A stretch of DNA of 64,000 bases from UBA4742 sp963785815 (GTDB lineage: Bacteria > Actinomycetota > Acidimicrobiia > Acidimicrobiales > Acidimicrobilacustridaceae), in NCBI GenBank assembly GCA_963785815.1, contig CAWAWN010000002.1, positions 930,001 to 994,000 of the forward strand. The letters run 5' to 3'. Under the pieces are notes generated by a model. That model searched no databases. It worked only from the letters and a program-made list of their open reading frames with translations, and was not told the origin of the DNA. Within the stretch, counting starts at the first letter, position 1; each line of letters starts with the position of its first letter. This document shows positions 50,386 through 59,407 of this stretch, piece after piece. The translations under genes and the position numbers were made by a program.

Positions 50386-51225
50386 TCAGGCGCAGATGTG
50401 CGCGGTGAGCAGCAGGTACTCCCAATCCATCACCGTCGTCCCGCGGCCCCTGTCCTGACGCCGTGCCAGCTCGGCAAGGTCATGGTCGAGTGCAGCCGTC
50501 CGCTCGGGATCCTCGGCGATGCCGCGGTAGGTGGCGATGGTCGGGCCGTAGTTGGCCTTGAAGTAGTCGCGGAATGCCTCTGGGCTGGCGAAGCAATCGA
50601 CGGTCACCGATCCACGTTGGGCACTGGCGCCGGTGATCCGGTCGCCCAGCAGCGCGAGCACGTGGTCCTCGTCACCCCACAACGGGGGAGGCTGCACCCC
50701 CGGTGGAGGTGGGGTCGTGTACGGCTTCATCGCGGCGAGCATCTGACCGATGAACCCCTCCCGCGTCCAGCTGAGCAGGCCGATCGCCCCGCCGGGGCGG
50801 CACACCCGGATCAGCTCGTCGGCCGCGGCCTGGTGGTGGGGGGCGAACATGACACCGACGCAGGAGAGCACGACGTCGAACTCGTCACGGGCGAACGGCA
50901 GGGCTTCGGCATCCGCTTCGCGCCACTCCAGGTGCAGCCCGCGTCGTGCGGCCTCGGCCTGCCCTGCGATGAGGAGGTCAGGGGTCAGGTCGCAGGCCAC
51001 CACCTCGGCTCCGGCCACGGCAGCGGGAAGCGCGGCGTTGCCCGACCCCGCCGCCACGTCCAGCACTCGGTCGCCCGATCTCACTCCACAAGCCTCGACC
51101 AGGGCTGCGCCCAGGTCCGGGATGACGTCGTTGGCCACGGTCGGGTAGTCCCCGAGCGCCCACATGGCCCGATGCTTGCTCTTGAGGGCCTGGTCGGCGG
51201 CTGGGTCGTCGATCGACGTGGTCAT
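50386..51225 (-). CDS. SAM-dependent methyltransferase, class I
   Basis: 279 residues. DRVLDVAAGSGNAALPAA is motif I (SAM binding), VVACDLTPDLL motif II region, FDVVLSCVGVMFAPH and LIRVCRPGGAIGLLSW the following strands, as in UbiE/methyltransf_11/25 type enzymes. ATG 51225 follows AGGAG. Divergent from an HxlR regulator with a palindrome in between, so probably controlled by it. Substrate not predictable. Confidence 0.85.
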   Translation of the reverse strand: MTTSIDDPAADQALKSKHRAMWALGDYPTVANDVIPDLGAALVEACGVRSGDRVLDVAAGSGNAALPAAVAGAEVVACDLTPDLLIAGQAEAARRGLHLEWREADAEALPFARDEFDVVLSCVGVMFAPHHQAAADELIRVCRPGGAIGLLSWTREGFIGQMLAAMKPYTTPPPPGVQPPPLWGDEDHVLALLGDRITGASAQRGSVTVDCFASPEAFRDYFKANYGPTIATYRGIAEDPERTAALDHDLAELARRQDRGRGTTVMDWEYLLLTAHICA

Positions 51226-51302
51226 CGCAGCTCCTCTTCGCGGTCTCGTCGTTCCACCTCGGAACAAGGGTCAACAGTAGGGAGGAGCTCCTCTCCCGCC
51301 TA

Positions 51303-51317
51303 GTACATGATCTGTAC
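51303..51317. promoter_or_regulatory. HxlR-type operator GTACA-TGATC-TGTAC
   Basis: Perfect 15-bp palindrome between the divergent methyltransferase (start 51225) and HxlR gene (start 51334). GTAC half-sites are typical for HxlR-family binding. Its position also argues against an HxlR start at the ATG inside the palindrome (51307). Confidence 0.7.
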
Positions 51318-51333
51318 CAGTAGCCTGTTCGCC

Positions 51334-52032
51334 GTGGGGTCGAGCTACTACCAGTTCTGCCCGGTGGCCAAGGCCATGGAGTTGCTGGATGAGCGCTGGA
51401 CGCTCCTCATCGTGCGCGAGCTGGGCAGCGGGAGCGTGAGGTTCAACGAGCTGCGTCGCGGCCTGCCGCGGATCTCCCCGTCGCTGTTGTCCAAGCGGTT
51501 GCAGCACCTGGTGCGCGCCGGCATCGTCGAGAGGCAGGCGGGGGACCGAGACGTGCAGTATCACCTGACCCCCGCGGGCCAGGAACTTCGCCCGGTGGTC
51601 GAGGCATTGGGGGCCTGGGGTGTTCGGTGGATCGGCGAGCTCGGTGACGAAGATCTCGACCCGCAGCTGCTGTTGTGGGACATGCATCGCAACGTCGACC
51701 ACGCCCAGCTACCGGCGGGACGGACCGTCATCCGGTTCAGATTTCCCGACGCGCCGGCCAAGGCCCGAGACTGGTGGATGGTGATCACTGCCGGCGAGTC
51801 CGATGTGTGCGATGTGGACCCCGGCCACCCGGTCTCGGTGACGGTCACGGCGACCTTGCGCCGCATGGTCGAGATCTGGCGCGGCGACGTCTCGTGGTCG
51901 GACGCGATCCGATCCGGCGCGGTCGAGGTGTCCGGCCCTCAACGGGTTCGCGGCGCGCTCCCGCGGTGGTTCACGCCGTCCGTGTTCGCGTCGGTGCCCA
52001 GGACGGCGGGCCTGACGCCGTCTGCGCATTGA
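51334..52032 (+). CDS. HxlR-family regulator with C-terminal extension
   Basis: 232 residues. YQFCPVAKAMELLDERWTLLIVRELG is the conserved opening of HxlR winged helices, with LPRISPSLLSKRLQHLVRAG as recognition helix. After ~110 residues there is a second domain (SCP2-like size, with VTVTATLRRMVEIWRGDVSW) seen in long actinobacterial HxlR proteins. GTG 51334 chosen because the earlier ATG is inside the operator. The cysteine in the FCP segment could act as a redox switch, as in some family members. Confidence 0.8.
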   Translation: MGSSYYQFCPVAKAMELLDERWTLLIVRELGSGSVRFNELRRGLPRISPSLLSKRLQHLVRAGIVERQAGDRDVQYHLTPAGQELRPVVEALGAWGVRWIGELGDEDLDPQLLLWDMHRNVDHAQLPAGRTVIRFRFPDAPAKARDWWMVITAGESDVCDVDPGHPVSVTVTATLRRMVEIWRGDVSWSDAIRSGAVEVSGPQRVRGALPRWFTPSVFASVPRTAGLTPSAH

Positions 52033-52103
52033 TGGTCCGCTCTGGCATCCCGTGGCGGCACAGGCTCGACGCCGCCGGATGATCACCCGGTGCGCCCATC
52101 GAG

Positions 52104-52137
52104 CGCTCAGTGGAGCTGATGGGACTTCGCTTGAACC
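52104..52137. repeat. tRNA-3'-end-like repeat, copy A
   Basis: 52104-52126 matches 22 of 23 bases with 60658-60680 (the tRNA-Ala fragment and its flank); then CTTGAACC at 52130-52137, as in copy B. Located between the HxlR and WS/DGAT genes. Confidence 0.7.
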
Positions 52138-52268
52138 TCCCGAAGGATGGGGTGGCCGGCACGTCAGTGACGGCATGACGGAAGAGGTGCCCGGCGGGCG
52201 ACCCCTCGGGAGCGATCTCGTGACGTTGGGCCCTTGCCCTGATCCTCCTCCGGCGGTCAACTGCGGAC

Positions 52269-53738
52269 ATGGGCACCCACGACGCGACTGGCACACGGGA
52301 CGTCGATGAGAGAGGCGGACATGTCCGCCAGAGCGACGCCTTCACCTGGAACATGGAGCGCGATCCGCTCCTGCGCTCGACGATCGTCGCCGTGGCGACG
52401 TTCGACCGCGCTCCGGACTGGGGCCAACTCGTCGACCGGATGGACCGCGCCAGCCGACTGGCTCCCAACTTCCGGCGGCGGCTCGTGCCATCCCCGCTCC
52501 GGTTGGCCCCGCCGAGGTTCGTGCCTGCCCCCGACTTCGACCTCGACTGGCACGTTCGGCGCGTCGCCGCTCCACCCCCGCACACGTTCGCCACCGTGCT
52601 CGACTTCGCCCGCAAGTCCGGCATGGCCGCGTTCGACCCGGCTCGCCCGCTGTGGGAGTGCACGCTCGTCGACGGCCTCGAGGACGGCGGCGCCGCCGTC
52701 GTGTTGAAGGTGCACCATTCCCTGACCGACGGGATCGGCGGCATCCAGCTCACGCGCCACGTCGTGGATCTCGACGCCGAGGCGCCGGAGCTCGGCCCGA
52801 TGCCCGAGGTGCCGGACGCCCACCGGGGCGACGGCAACTCGAATCGACTCTCCGACCTCGGCGAGGCCCTGGGCTGGGACGTCAACTACCTCGTCTACAA
52901 CGGGCTGCGTCGCGTTGGGCGCATGCCGACCGATGTGGTGCGCGCCCTGCGCCATCCCGGCGATGCCGTCTCGGGTGTGCTCGAGGACGTGCGCTCGGTG
53001 GCTGGCTTCGTGCGGCCGGTCACACGGACCTTGTCGCCGGTGATGACACGACGACGGCTCGCCTGGCACTACGAGACGGTTGAGATGAGCACCGATGACC
53101 TGAAGGGGGCCGGCCACGCCGCCGGTGGTTCCCTGAACGACGCCTTCATCGCGGGCGTCACGGGTGGTCTTCGTCGCTACCACCGCGAGTTCCGGCGACC
53201 CGTCGACCGTCTGAGGATGACGATGCCGATCAGCCTCCGCACCGAGGAGGACCCCGAGGGCGGGAATCGGGTGACGATCGTCCGCTTCGAGGTGCCGGTG
53301 GCAACGGTCGATCCGATCACACGGATGCGCGGCATCCGGGCCGCCGGCGAGCGGGAACGCCACGAACCCGCCCTGGCCTACTCGGAGTGGATCGCGGCGG
53401 TGATGAACCTGATGCCCTCCGCCGTGATCGGCGGCATGCTCAAGCACGTCGACTTCCTCGCCAGCAACGTCCCCGGATTGAACGGGACCGTGTGGCTCGC
53501 AGGCGCCCGCCTCGAGGGCTTCTACGCCTTCGGTCCGACGCTCGGCGCCTCGGCCAACGTCACCCTGATGTCCTACGGGGACCTGTGCTGTGTCGGCGTG
53601 AACGTGGACACCGGGGCGGTCAGTCGCCCCGACGTCTTCGTCGATTGCCTGGTCGCCGGCTTCGAGGAGGTCCTCGACGTGGTCGGCGCCCACGCGCCGG
53701 TGGTCGCAAGCGGCCGGGCGACGGCCGCCACCGCGTGA
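52269..53738 (+). CDS. Wax ester synthase/diacylglycerol acyltransferase (WS/DGAT) family protein
   Basis: 489 residues. VLKVHHSLTDGIGG contains the catalytic HHxxxDG motif near residue 153; ASNVPG and a late conserved PxxxPxxxxN-like region (FGPTLGASANVTLMSYGD) agree with bacterial WS/DGATs that make triacylglycerol or wax esters from acyl-CoA. Length is normal. It is the first gene right of repeat copy A. No recognised partner genes are adjacent; GalT and a trehalose-synthase-like glycosyltransferase follow. Confidence 0.85.
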   Translation: MGTHDATGTRDVDERGGHVRQSDAFTWNMERDPLLRSTIVAVATFDRAPDWGQLVDRMDRASRLAPNFRRRLVPSPLRLAPPRFVPAPDFDLDWHVRRVAAPPPHTFATVLDFARKSGMAAFDPARPLWECTLVDGLEDGGAAVVLKVHHSLTDGIGGIQLTRHVVDLDAEAPELGPMPEVPDAHRGDGNSNRLSDLGEALGWDVNYLVYNGLRRVGRMPTDVVRALRHPGDAVSGVLEDVRSVAGFVRPVTRTLSPVMTRRRLAWHYETVEMSTDDLKGAGHAAGGSLNDAFIAGVTGGLRRYHREFRRPVDRLRMTMPISLRTEEDPEGGNRVTIVRFEVPVATVDPITRMRGIRAAGERERHEPALAYSEWIAAVMNLMPSAVIGGMLKHVDFLASNVPGLNGTVWLAGARLEGFYAFGPTLGASANVTLMSYGDLCCVGVNVDTGAVSRPDVFVDCLVAGFEEVLDVVGAHAPVVASGRATAATA

Positions 53739-53800
53739 GCCCACGTCGATCACCCACGGCATCGCCGCGGCGCCCGCATCGTCGCGCGGTCGGCCTCGCT

Positions 53801-54823
53801 TCAGTGGATGGCGAGCTCGTCGTCGGCCGATCGCAGCTCCGACGCCGCTGCCGTCGGATCGACGGTGTTGACGAGGATGCCGGTGCCGAGCTCGAAGCCA
53901 GCTGCGCCCTCGAGCTTCGGTCGGATGTGGACGTGCCAGTGGTAGCTGTCGTGGCCGCCATACGGCAGCGTGTGGACGAACAGGTTGTACGGGGGATCGT
54001 CGAGGGCCCGGTCGAGCCGCGTGAGCGTCCGGCGGAGCGTCGTCGCCACCGAATCGAGCTCCGCGCCGACGTCCTCGAACCGACCGAGGTGTCGGCGCGG
54101 CGCCAGCAGGAGCTCGTAGGGGGTCGACGACCACCAGGGGCTCCAGGCCGCGGCGGCGTCGCCGGCGCCGACGATGTCGCGGCTCGCGTCGATCCGCGAC
54201 ATCGCGTCGCAGATCGAGCACGCACGATCGCCGAGGTGCGGCAGCTCCTCGATCACCGCCGGTGGGTCGAGGTCGATCGCAAGGAGCTGGGCGTGGGGAT
54301 GGGCGATCGACGCGCCCGCCTCCCGGCCGTGGTTGACCACCACCTGGGTGGCCCGGTGACCGCGGACGGCGTGTGCGTGCATGCGGGACTGGATCGTGCG
54401 AAGCACGTCGAGGACCTGCTCCTCGGAAAGCCGACCGAGCCCGCGATGGTGGTCGGGCGAGAGCACCACGACCTCGTGGGCGCCGGTGGCGGGCCTGCGG
54501 CCTCGGCGGGGCTCGTCCCGCTCGTCCATCTCGTCGACGCGGCGCTCGTCGGGGTCGTTGCTGTCGCCGCCGACGATGGGATAGCGGTTCGGGAACACGC
54601 GGACCCTCCAGCCCGGTTCGCCGGGCTGCCCGGGGCCTGTCCGGGCGAGCTCCGGTGGCGTCCGATCCTCGTGGCCGGGGCAGAACGGGCAGTCGGGCTC
54701 GACGCCGTCGCCCGCCGGGGGCACGGCGGATCTGCGAGCCGGATGCGGACGGCTCGACCGGTCGGCGGCCAGGATCATCCAGCGTCCCGTCAGGGGATCT
54801 CGACGGAGTTCGGGCGCGGTCAC
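53801..54823 (-). CDS. galT: Galactose-1-phosphate uridylyltransferase
   Basis: 340 residues. The zinc ligands CPFCPGHE and CSICD, VFPNRYP, and the nucleophile motif AHPHAQLLA (H-P-H) are those of GalT; the C-terminal HIT half ends with HWHVHIRPK. It exchanges UMP between UDP-glucose and galactose-1-phosphate. Other Leloir genes (galK, galE) are absent nearby. Divergent from the trehalose-synthase-like gene with only 47 bp between starts, so the two probably share a control region. Confidence 0.85.
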   Translation of the reverse strand: MTAPELRRDPLTGRWMILAADRSSRPHPARRSAVPPAGDGVEPDCPFCPGHEDRTPPELARTGPGQPGEPGWRVRVFPNRYPIVGGDSNDPDERRVDEMDERDEPRRGRRPATGAHEVVVLSPDHHRGLGRLSEEQVLDVLRTIQSRMHAHAVRGHRATQVVVNHGREAGASIAHPHAQLLAIDLDPPAVIEELPHLGDRACSICDAMSRIDASRDIVGAGDAAAAWSPWWSSTPYELLLAPRRHLGRFEDVGAELDSVATTLRRTLTRLDRALDDPPYNLFVHTLPYGGHDSYHWHVHIRPKLEGAAGFELGTGILVNTVDPTAAASELRSADDELAIH

Positions 54824-54843
54824 GGTTGGCGAGGATATGGTGC

Positions 54844-54864
54844 CCCGCCGCCGTGCGCGGCGGG
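54844..54864 (+). other. Hairpin before the trehalose-synthase-like gene
   Basis: CCCGCCG (54844-54850) - 7-nt loop - CGGCGGG (54858-54864); the right arm abuts the GGGAGGGGG ribosome-binding site of the gene at 54871, so folding could mask translation initiation. Confidence 0.45.
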
Positions 54865-54870
54865 AGGGGG

Positions 54871-56304
54871 ATGGTTGCCAACATGGGCCTCGAGGAGGTG
54901 AGGATCGGCCCGGCGCCCCTGGCGCGGCTCGAGTCGCTCATCGGGCCGGACCGCACCGCCCGGCTCGAATCGGCGGCGGACGAGGCGCGGGAGCTGCTCG
55001 GGGGCCATGCGGTCTTCAACGTCAACTCGACGGCGAAGGGCGGCGGCGTCGCCGAGCTGCTCCAGACGCTGCTTGCCAACGTGAACGCGTTCGGGATCGC
55101 GGCGCGATGGCTCGTCATCGAGGGCGACGCGGCCTTCTTCACGCTCACCAAGCGGATCCACAACCACCTCTACGGCACACCCGGCGACGGTGGACCCCTC
55201 GGCGCGGCTGAGCACGTGACCTACGAGGCGACCACTGACCGCAACGTCGATGGCGTGCTCGAGCGCGTCCGACCGGGAGATGTAGTGCTGCTGCACGATC
55301 CGCAGACAGCCGGCCTGGCCCGGCCACTGCTCGCGGCGGGCATCCCCGTGGTGTGGCGCTGCCACGTCGGCCTTGAACGGGAGGACGAGTGGTCGCAGAG
55401 CGGCTGGAGCTTCCTGCGCCCGTACCTCGAGGACGTACCGCACTTCGTCTTCTCCTGCGAGCAGTTCGCGCCGCCGTGGGTGCCTCGCGATCGACTCTCC
55501 GTGATCCCACCGTCGATCGATCCCTTCTCCGCGAAGAACGACGACATGAGCCCACACGACGTCGAGCTCACGCTTCAGCGCGTCGGCTTGCTGTCCGGCG
55601 GCGACGGCGAGGACCCCGCCCCGTTCGCGCGCCGAGACGGCTCGTTCGGTCGCCACACCCGGTCGGCGGACCTGCTCGGGACCGGATCTCCACCGCCGCC
55701 GGAGGTGCCAGTCGTCCTGCAGGCGTCGCGGTGGGACTCGCTGAAGGACATGAGTGGCGTGATGACCGCGTTCGCAGAGGCCGTCTCGATGATGGGCGAC
55801 GCGCACCTGGTGCTGACCGGCCCCAGCGCCGACGGAGTCGCGGACGATCCCGAGGCGGCAGCCGTGCTCGCCGAATGCCTCTCGACCTGGCGGTCCCTGC
55901 CCGCCGCGACGCGCGAGAGGATCCACCTCGCGTCGATCTCGATGGTCGACCCTGACGAGGCCTCCTCGACGGTGAACGCCATGCAGCGTCACGCCACGGT
56001 CGTGACCCAGAAGAGCCTGGCCGAAGGCTTCGGTCTCACGGTGATGGAGGCCATGTGGAAGTCGAAGCCCGTCGTGGCGAGCGCCGTCGGTGGCATCGTC
56101 GACCAGATCGCCCCGGGCGAGACCGGCCACCTCGTCGACGACCCGCGCGACCTTGCGACCTTCGCCCTGCGCATCGCCGAGCTCCTGGCGGACCCGGCCG
56201 AGGTCGAACGCATGGGTCGCAACGCGCGGACGCGCGTCCATCGTGAGTTCCTCGGTGATCGCCACCTCGAGCAGTGGGCGGAGGTCCTCGCCGGGTTGGC
56301 CTGA
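54871..56304 (+). CDS. GT4-type glycosyltransferase, trehalose synthase (TreT)-like
   Basis: 477 residues. FNVNSTAKGGGVAELLQTLL near residue 50 is the N-terminal loop of TreT-like GT4 enzymes; VVWRCHVG, VFSCEQF, VIPPSIDPFSAKN and the donor-site SLAEGFGLTVMEAMWKSKPV (E-x7-E) near residue 385 follow. TreT joins NDP-glucose and glucose to trehalose. ATG 54871 has a strong GGGAGGGGG site. With GalT next door, which handles UDP-sugars, a role in nucleotide-sugar and trehalose metabolism is reasonable. A GT4 of other specificity cannot be excluded. Confidence 0.8.
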   Translation: MVANMGLEEVRIGPAPLARLESLIGPDRTARLESAADEARELLGGHAVFNVNSTAKGGGVAELLQTLLANVNAFGIAARWLVIEGDAAFFTLTKRIHNHLYGTPGDGGPLGAAEHVTYEATTDRNVDGVLERVRPGDVVLLHDPQTAGLARPLLAAGIPVVWRCHVGLEREDEWSQSGWSFLRPYLEDVPHFVFSCEQFAPPWVPRDRLSVIPPSIDPFSAKNDDMSPHDVELTLQRVGLLSGGDGEDPAPFARRDGSFGRHTRSADLLGTGSPPPPEVPVVLQASRWDSLKDMSGVMTAFAEAVSMMGDAHLVLTGPSADGVADDPEAAAVLAECLSTWRSLPAATRERIHLASISMVDPDEASSTVNAMQRHATVVTQKSLAEGFGLTVMEAMWKSKPVVASAVGGIVDQIAPGETGHLVDDPRDLATFALRIAELLADPAEVERMGRNARTRVHREFLGDRHLEQWAEVLAGLA

Positions 56305-56562
56305 GTCGGCGCGGTGCGATCGCTCAACCTGAACTGATCCTCGTAGCAGGTGACGTGCGAACGGACGCCGGCCACGGGCTGCGCCCGCGGCCCGCAGCGC
56401 CGGTTGGCAGCGGCACCCCTGCTGCTGCGCCTGGGTGCGGATCTTGTCGGCGATGGCGTCAGCGTGGCGGGTAGCTCATCGAGGTGCCGCCAGCCGGCTC
56501 TCGGGCCGGTGGCGTCGACGCCGGGCTCCGGTGGAAACTGCGGCGAGTCGTAGGATCATCCG

Positions 56563-57381
56563 ATGACGGCGGCCGCCGAGAGGGAGCCTGAAGTTCAGTG
56601 GGCGCCGTTCGTGGTCGGCTACTTCGCGCTGACCGGCCGACCCGACGAAGCTGGCGCACTCCTGGTGCTTGCCGGCCTCGCCGCAGTCGGGCTCTTGTCG
56701 CTCATCGCACTCGGATTCCTCTGGGTCGGCGTGCCCCTTCGCCGCGGCGTCTATCTGTCGAGGACCGGGTTGTCGATTCGTCGTCGTGCATTCACTCCAC
56801 CCGTGATCATTCGCTGGTTCCAGGTCAGGTCGTTCGCGCTGAATCGCCGCGGCAACACGGAGGCGGTCGTCGCGCAGCTCGACACCGGGCGGAGCATCGA
56901 CCTCCCCAGGCTGGCCCGGCCATCGACCCCGACCAATCGAGAGCACCCCCGCCGAGCGGAGCTCGTCGCGCAGTCGCTCGATCATCTCGTTGAGGAGCTC
57001 AATGGACTCGCAGTGCCGGCAACGGTGATCGCCGAGCTGTCCAGCGCCTTCTCCGATCCGGATGCGATGCATGTCGTCTCCCTCCCACACGACAAGAGCA
57101 CGCTGTGTCTGATCGCGACCGACATCGGGGGCACCGCCGAGCCGTTGATCAACCAGCTGACAGAAGGGCTTCATCGGCGGACCGCTCATGGCGAACTCGG
57201 GCCCGATCCCTGGACGATCTGGACGGGAACGGACAAGACGGGTCGCTGTGCGATAGCCGCCGGCAGGCTGGACCGCTTCGCTGCTCACGTTCACCCGGAG
57301 GACAGGGAGCGAATCGCCAAGAACCTCGACGGCGTCGATCCGAACCGATGCGTGGCGGTTCGGCTGACGCCCTCTGGTTGA
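56563..57381 (+). CDS. Hypothetical membrane-anchored protein
   Basis: 272 residues. Two N-terminal hydrophobic helices (APFVVGYFALTG; ALLVLAGLAAVGLLSLIALGFLWVG) followed by a PH-like beta segment (GVYLSRTGLSIRRRAFTPPVIIRWFQVRSFAL) and a long soluble C-terminal half with SLPHDKSTLCLIATDIGG. No family recognised. Preceded by 258 bp in which I see no gene, and followed by repeat copy B. Lower GC than the left part of the window by inspection. Confidence 0.6.
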   Translation: MTAAAEREPEVQWAPFVVGYFALTGRPDEAGALLVLAGLAAVGLLSLIALGFLWVGVPLRRGVYLSRTGLSIRRRAFTPPVIIRWFQVRSFALNRRGNTEAVVAQLDTGRSIDLPRLARPSTPTNREHPRRAELVAQSLDHLVEELNGLAVPATVIAELSSAFSDPDAMHVVSLPHDKSTLCLIATDIGGTAEPLINQLTEGLHRRTAHGELGPDPWTIWTGTDKTGRCAIAAGRLDRFAAHVHPEDRERIAKNLDGVDPNRCVAVRLTPSG

Positions 57382-57533
57382 CGGCTCCGATCGCAGAGTT
57401 CCGAGTTCGGAGCTTGGTTCCGCTGAAGGCCTGGTCGGCGCCGGGCGATGGCCTGGCGAAGGTCAACACCGTCGTCTTCGCCGCAGCTCGCCTGCGACAG
57501 CAGGTGCTCCTCGAGGCGCAGCAGTGAAACGGA

Positions 57534-57561
57534 GTCGAGCTGACGGGACTGCTCTTGAACC
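57534..57561. repeat. tRNA-3'-end-like repeat, copy B
   Basis: GTCGAGCTGACGGGACT (57534-57550) matches 15 of 17 positions of copy A, and CTTGAACC (57554-57561) follows after 3 bases exactly as in copy A. Located between the membrane protein and the glycosyltransferase. Confidence 0.6.
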
Positions 57562-57592
57562 CCGGATACCCGACCTCAGAACGACCGCGCGG

Positions 57593-58750
57593 TCAGCCGT
57601 AGGCTGCGTGCAACTTGTCCGCGACCTCGGCTGGGGACGGCATGGCTGCGATCTCGCGGCTCACCCGGCGGGCGGCGTCGCGGTAGGTGGCCTCGGCCAG
57701 GAGCCTGCCGACGGCGTCGCTCACCGCCTCGGCGGAATGAGCGTCGGGGGAGAGCGCGATGCCGGCGCCCACTTCCACGCAGGCGGCGGCGTTGAAGAAC
57801 TGGTCGGCGGCCTGGGGGAGGCACACCTGCGGGAGCTCCGCCGCCAGCGCGGCGAGGAACGTTCCCGACCCGGCATGGGAGACGACGAGCGAGCAGTGCT
57901 CGAGCAGTTGGGCCTGGGGGATGTACCGGGCGACGTGCACGTTGTCGGGTCGCGGTCCCAACGCCTCGGGCTCGCCGCGGGGTCCCACCGTCACGACGGC
58001 GCGGACCGCGAGTTCACGAAGGCCCTCGACGATGGCGGAGAGCACGGCGTCGTTGCTGAAGACCGTGCCGAGGGTGACGTACACGAGAGGGTCTGACGAG
58101 GGCTCCGTAACCCAGGTGGGTAGTGGTTCGTGCTCGCCGGTTGCGAACGAACCGGGCCTCATCGGTTGGATGGCCGCGATGTGCGGTCGGTCGGCCGGCT
58201 GCATGCTCGGTGGGTAGATGTCCAGGTACAGGTGGTCGTAGGCGCCACCGAAGGGCGGGACCTCGAGGCCCTGGTCGGCCCAGAGCGGCGCGACCGCACG
58301 TCCGGTGGCCTCGACCCGCGGCGCCGGCAGGGTGGCGCCGAACGAGAGCGTGACGTTCGGGGCGCGGACCACGGCCGCGGCGATCGGACCGGCGAACTCA
58401 GCCGCGTCGCACACGAGCAGATCGGGCGAGTAGGCACGGGCGACGGGCATGAGGTCAGCCACCATCTGCTCCGCGCGCACCGTGCCGAACAAGCGCGGGA
58501 ACATGAAGTCCGAGCGCTCGGGCGGGGGGACCTCGCTCACCTCCGGGTATCGATCGTGGAACCTCGCCATGGCGACGCCATCGTCGAGCCCGGCGACCGA
58601 CGTCGGGATCCCTTCGCGTTCCAGTCGGCCACAGACCTCGTTGCCGGTCGCCCAGAGCACCTCGTCGTCGCGGTCGAGGAAGGCCTTCGCCAGCGGCACC
58701 ATCGGGTGCACGTGGCCCCAGCCAGATGTGGAAGTGAACAGCACTCGCAT
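57593..58750 (-). CDS. GT1 family glycosyltransferase (MGT/UGT-like)
   Basis: 385 residues. VLFTSTSGWGHVHPMVPLAK at the N-terminus (G-H-V-x-P) and the donor site LLEHCSLVVSHAGSGTFLAAL, then LPQAADQFFNAA, are typical of bacterial macrolide/UDP-sugar glycosyltransferases. It would add a sugar to a small acceptor such as an antibiotic or phenolic. Divergent from a MarR gene, so probably MarR-controlled, a layout common for glycosylating detoxification enzymes. Confidence 0.85.
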   Translation of the reverse strand: MRVLFTSTSGWGHVHPMVPLAKAFLDRDDEVLWATGNEVCGRLEREGIPTSVAGLDDGVAMARFHDRYPEVSEVPPPERSDFMFPRLFGTVRAEQMVADLMPVARAYSPDLLVCDAAEFAGPIAAAVVRAPNVTLSFGATLPAPRVEATGRAVAPLWADQGLEVPPFGGAYDHLYLDIYPPSMQPADRPHIAAIQPMRPGSFATGEHEPLPTWVTEPSSDPLVYVTLGTVFSNDAVLSAIVEGLRELAVRAVVTVGPRGEPEALGPRPDNVHVARYIPQAQLLEHCSLVVSHAGSGTFLAALAAELPQVCLPQAADQFFNAAACVEVGAGIALSPDAHSAEAVSDAVGRLLAEATYRDAARRVSREIAAMPSPAEVADKLHAAYG

Positions 58751-58814
58751 CGCAACCCCCTGGGTCAGTGGCCGCTCCCGTGGCGGTCGACAGCGAGACC
58801 GTACTCCCAATATC

Positions 58815-58849
58815 GCTAGAAGTCTAGCTATCAGAATTCGAGGTATACT
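58815..58849 (+). promoter_or_regulatory. MarR operator and -10 element of a probable leaderless transcript
   Basis: Palindrome GCTAGA-AG-TCTAGC (58815-58828) sits where a -35 region would be; a near-consensus -10 TATACT is at 58844-58849, only six bases before the ATG at 58856. Transcription would start at or next to the ATG, giving a leaderless mRNA. Confidence 0.65.
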
Positions 58850-58855
58850 GCGCTC

Positions 58856-59407
58856 ATGGAGGACGTGACGCCGATCCGGGTGCCCAGCCACTTCGAACGG
58901 GAGTTTCCCGGCGCCAGCCGGTCTGGTGCGGAGGTGGCGGCCAACCTCATCCGAGCGGCCGACGCGCTGCTCGCCGAGATCAACCGCTGGCGACGGAGCA
59001 TCGCCGATCTCTCGCCGAGCGCGTTCCAATGCCTCGCCATCCTCGATGGCGCCGGCGAGCCGCTGGCCGCCCACACGATCGCCGAACGCCTCCTCGTGAG
59101 CAGTGCCAGCACCACCTCGTTGCTCGACACGCTCGAGAGGCGCGGACTGATCGAGCGGACCCCGCACCCCAGTGACCGTCGCAAGACCCTGGTGCATCTC
59201 CGCGGCGAAGCGCGCGACCTCGTCGATCGGATGCTCCCACAGGTCCACGGGGCCGCCACCGATGCAGTCAAGGAGCTCAGCGAGGCCGAGCGCGAGCAGC
59301 TCATCGAGTCGCTGACCAGCATCCGCCGCGCGGTGGTCGAGCTGGCGAAGGCTGAACCTCCAACGGCGAAGCCGAGAGGCAGACGGTCAGCCCGCTCGAA
59401 CACGTAG
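58856..59407 (+). CDS. MarR family regulator
   Basis: 183 residues. LSPSAFQCLAILDGAGEPLAAH, IAERLLVSSASTTSLLDTLERRGLIERTPHPSDRRKTLVHL is the MarR winged helix with the D-R-R wing. ATG 58856 is directly behind the -10 box. Divergent from the glycosyltransferase, with an inverted repeat in the shared promoter; it probably represses both. The 3' end overlaps a remnant of a hipA-like gene on the other strand. Confidence 0.85.
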   Translation: MEDVTPIRVPSHFEREFPGASRSGAEVAANLIRAADALLAEINRWRRSIADLSPSAFQCLAILDGAGEPLAAHTIAERLLVSSASTTSLLDTLERRGLIERTPHPSDRRKTLVHLRGEARDLVDRMLPQVHGAATDAVKELSEAEREQLIESLTSIRRAVVELAKAEPPTAKPRGRRSARSNT

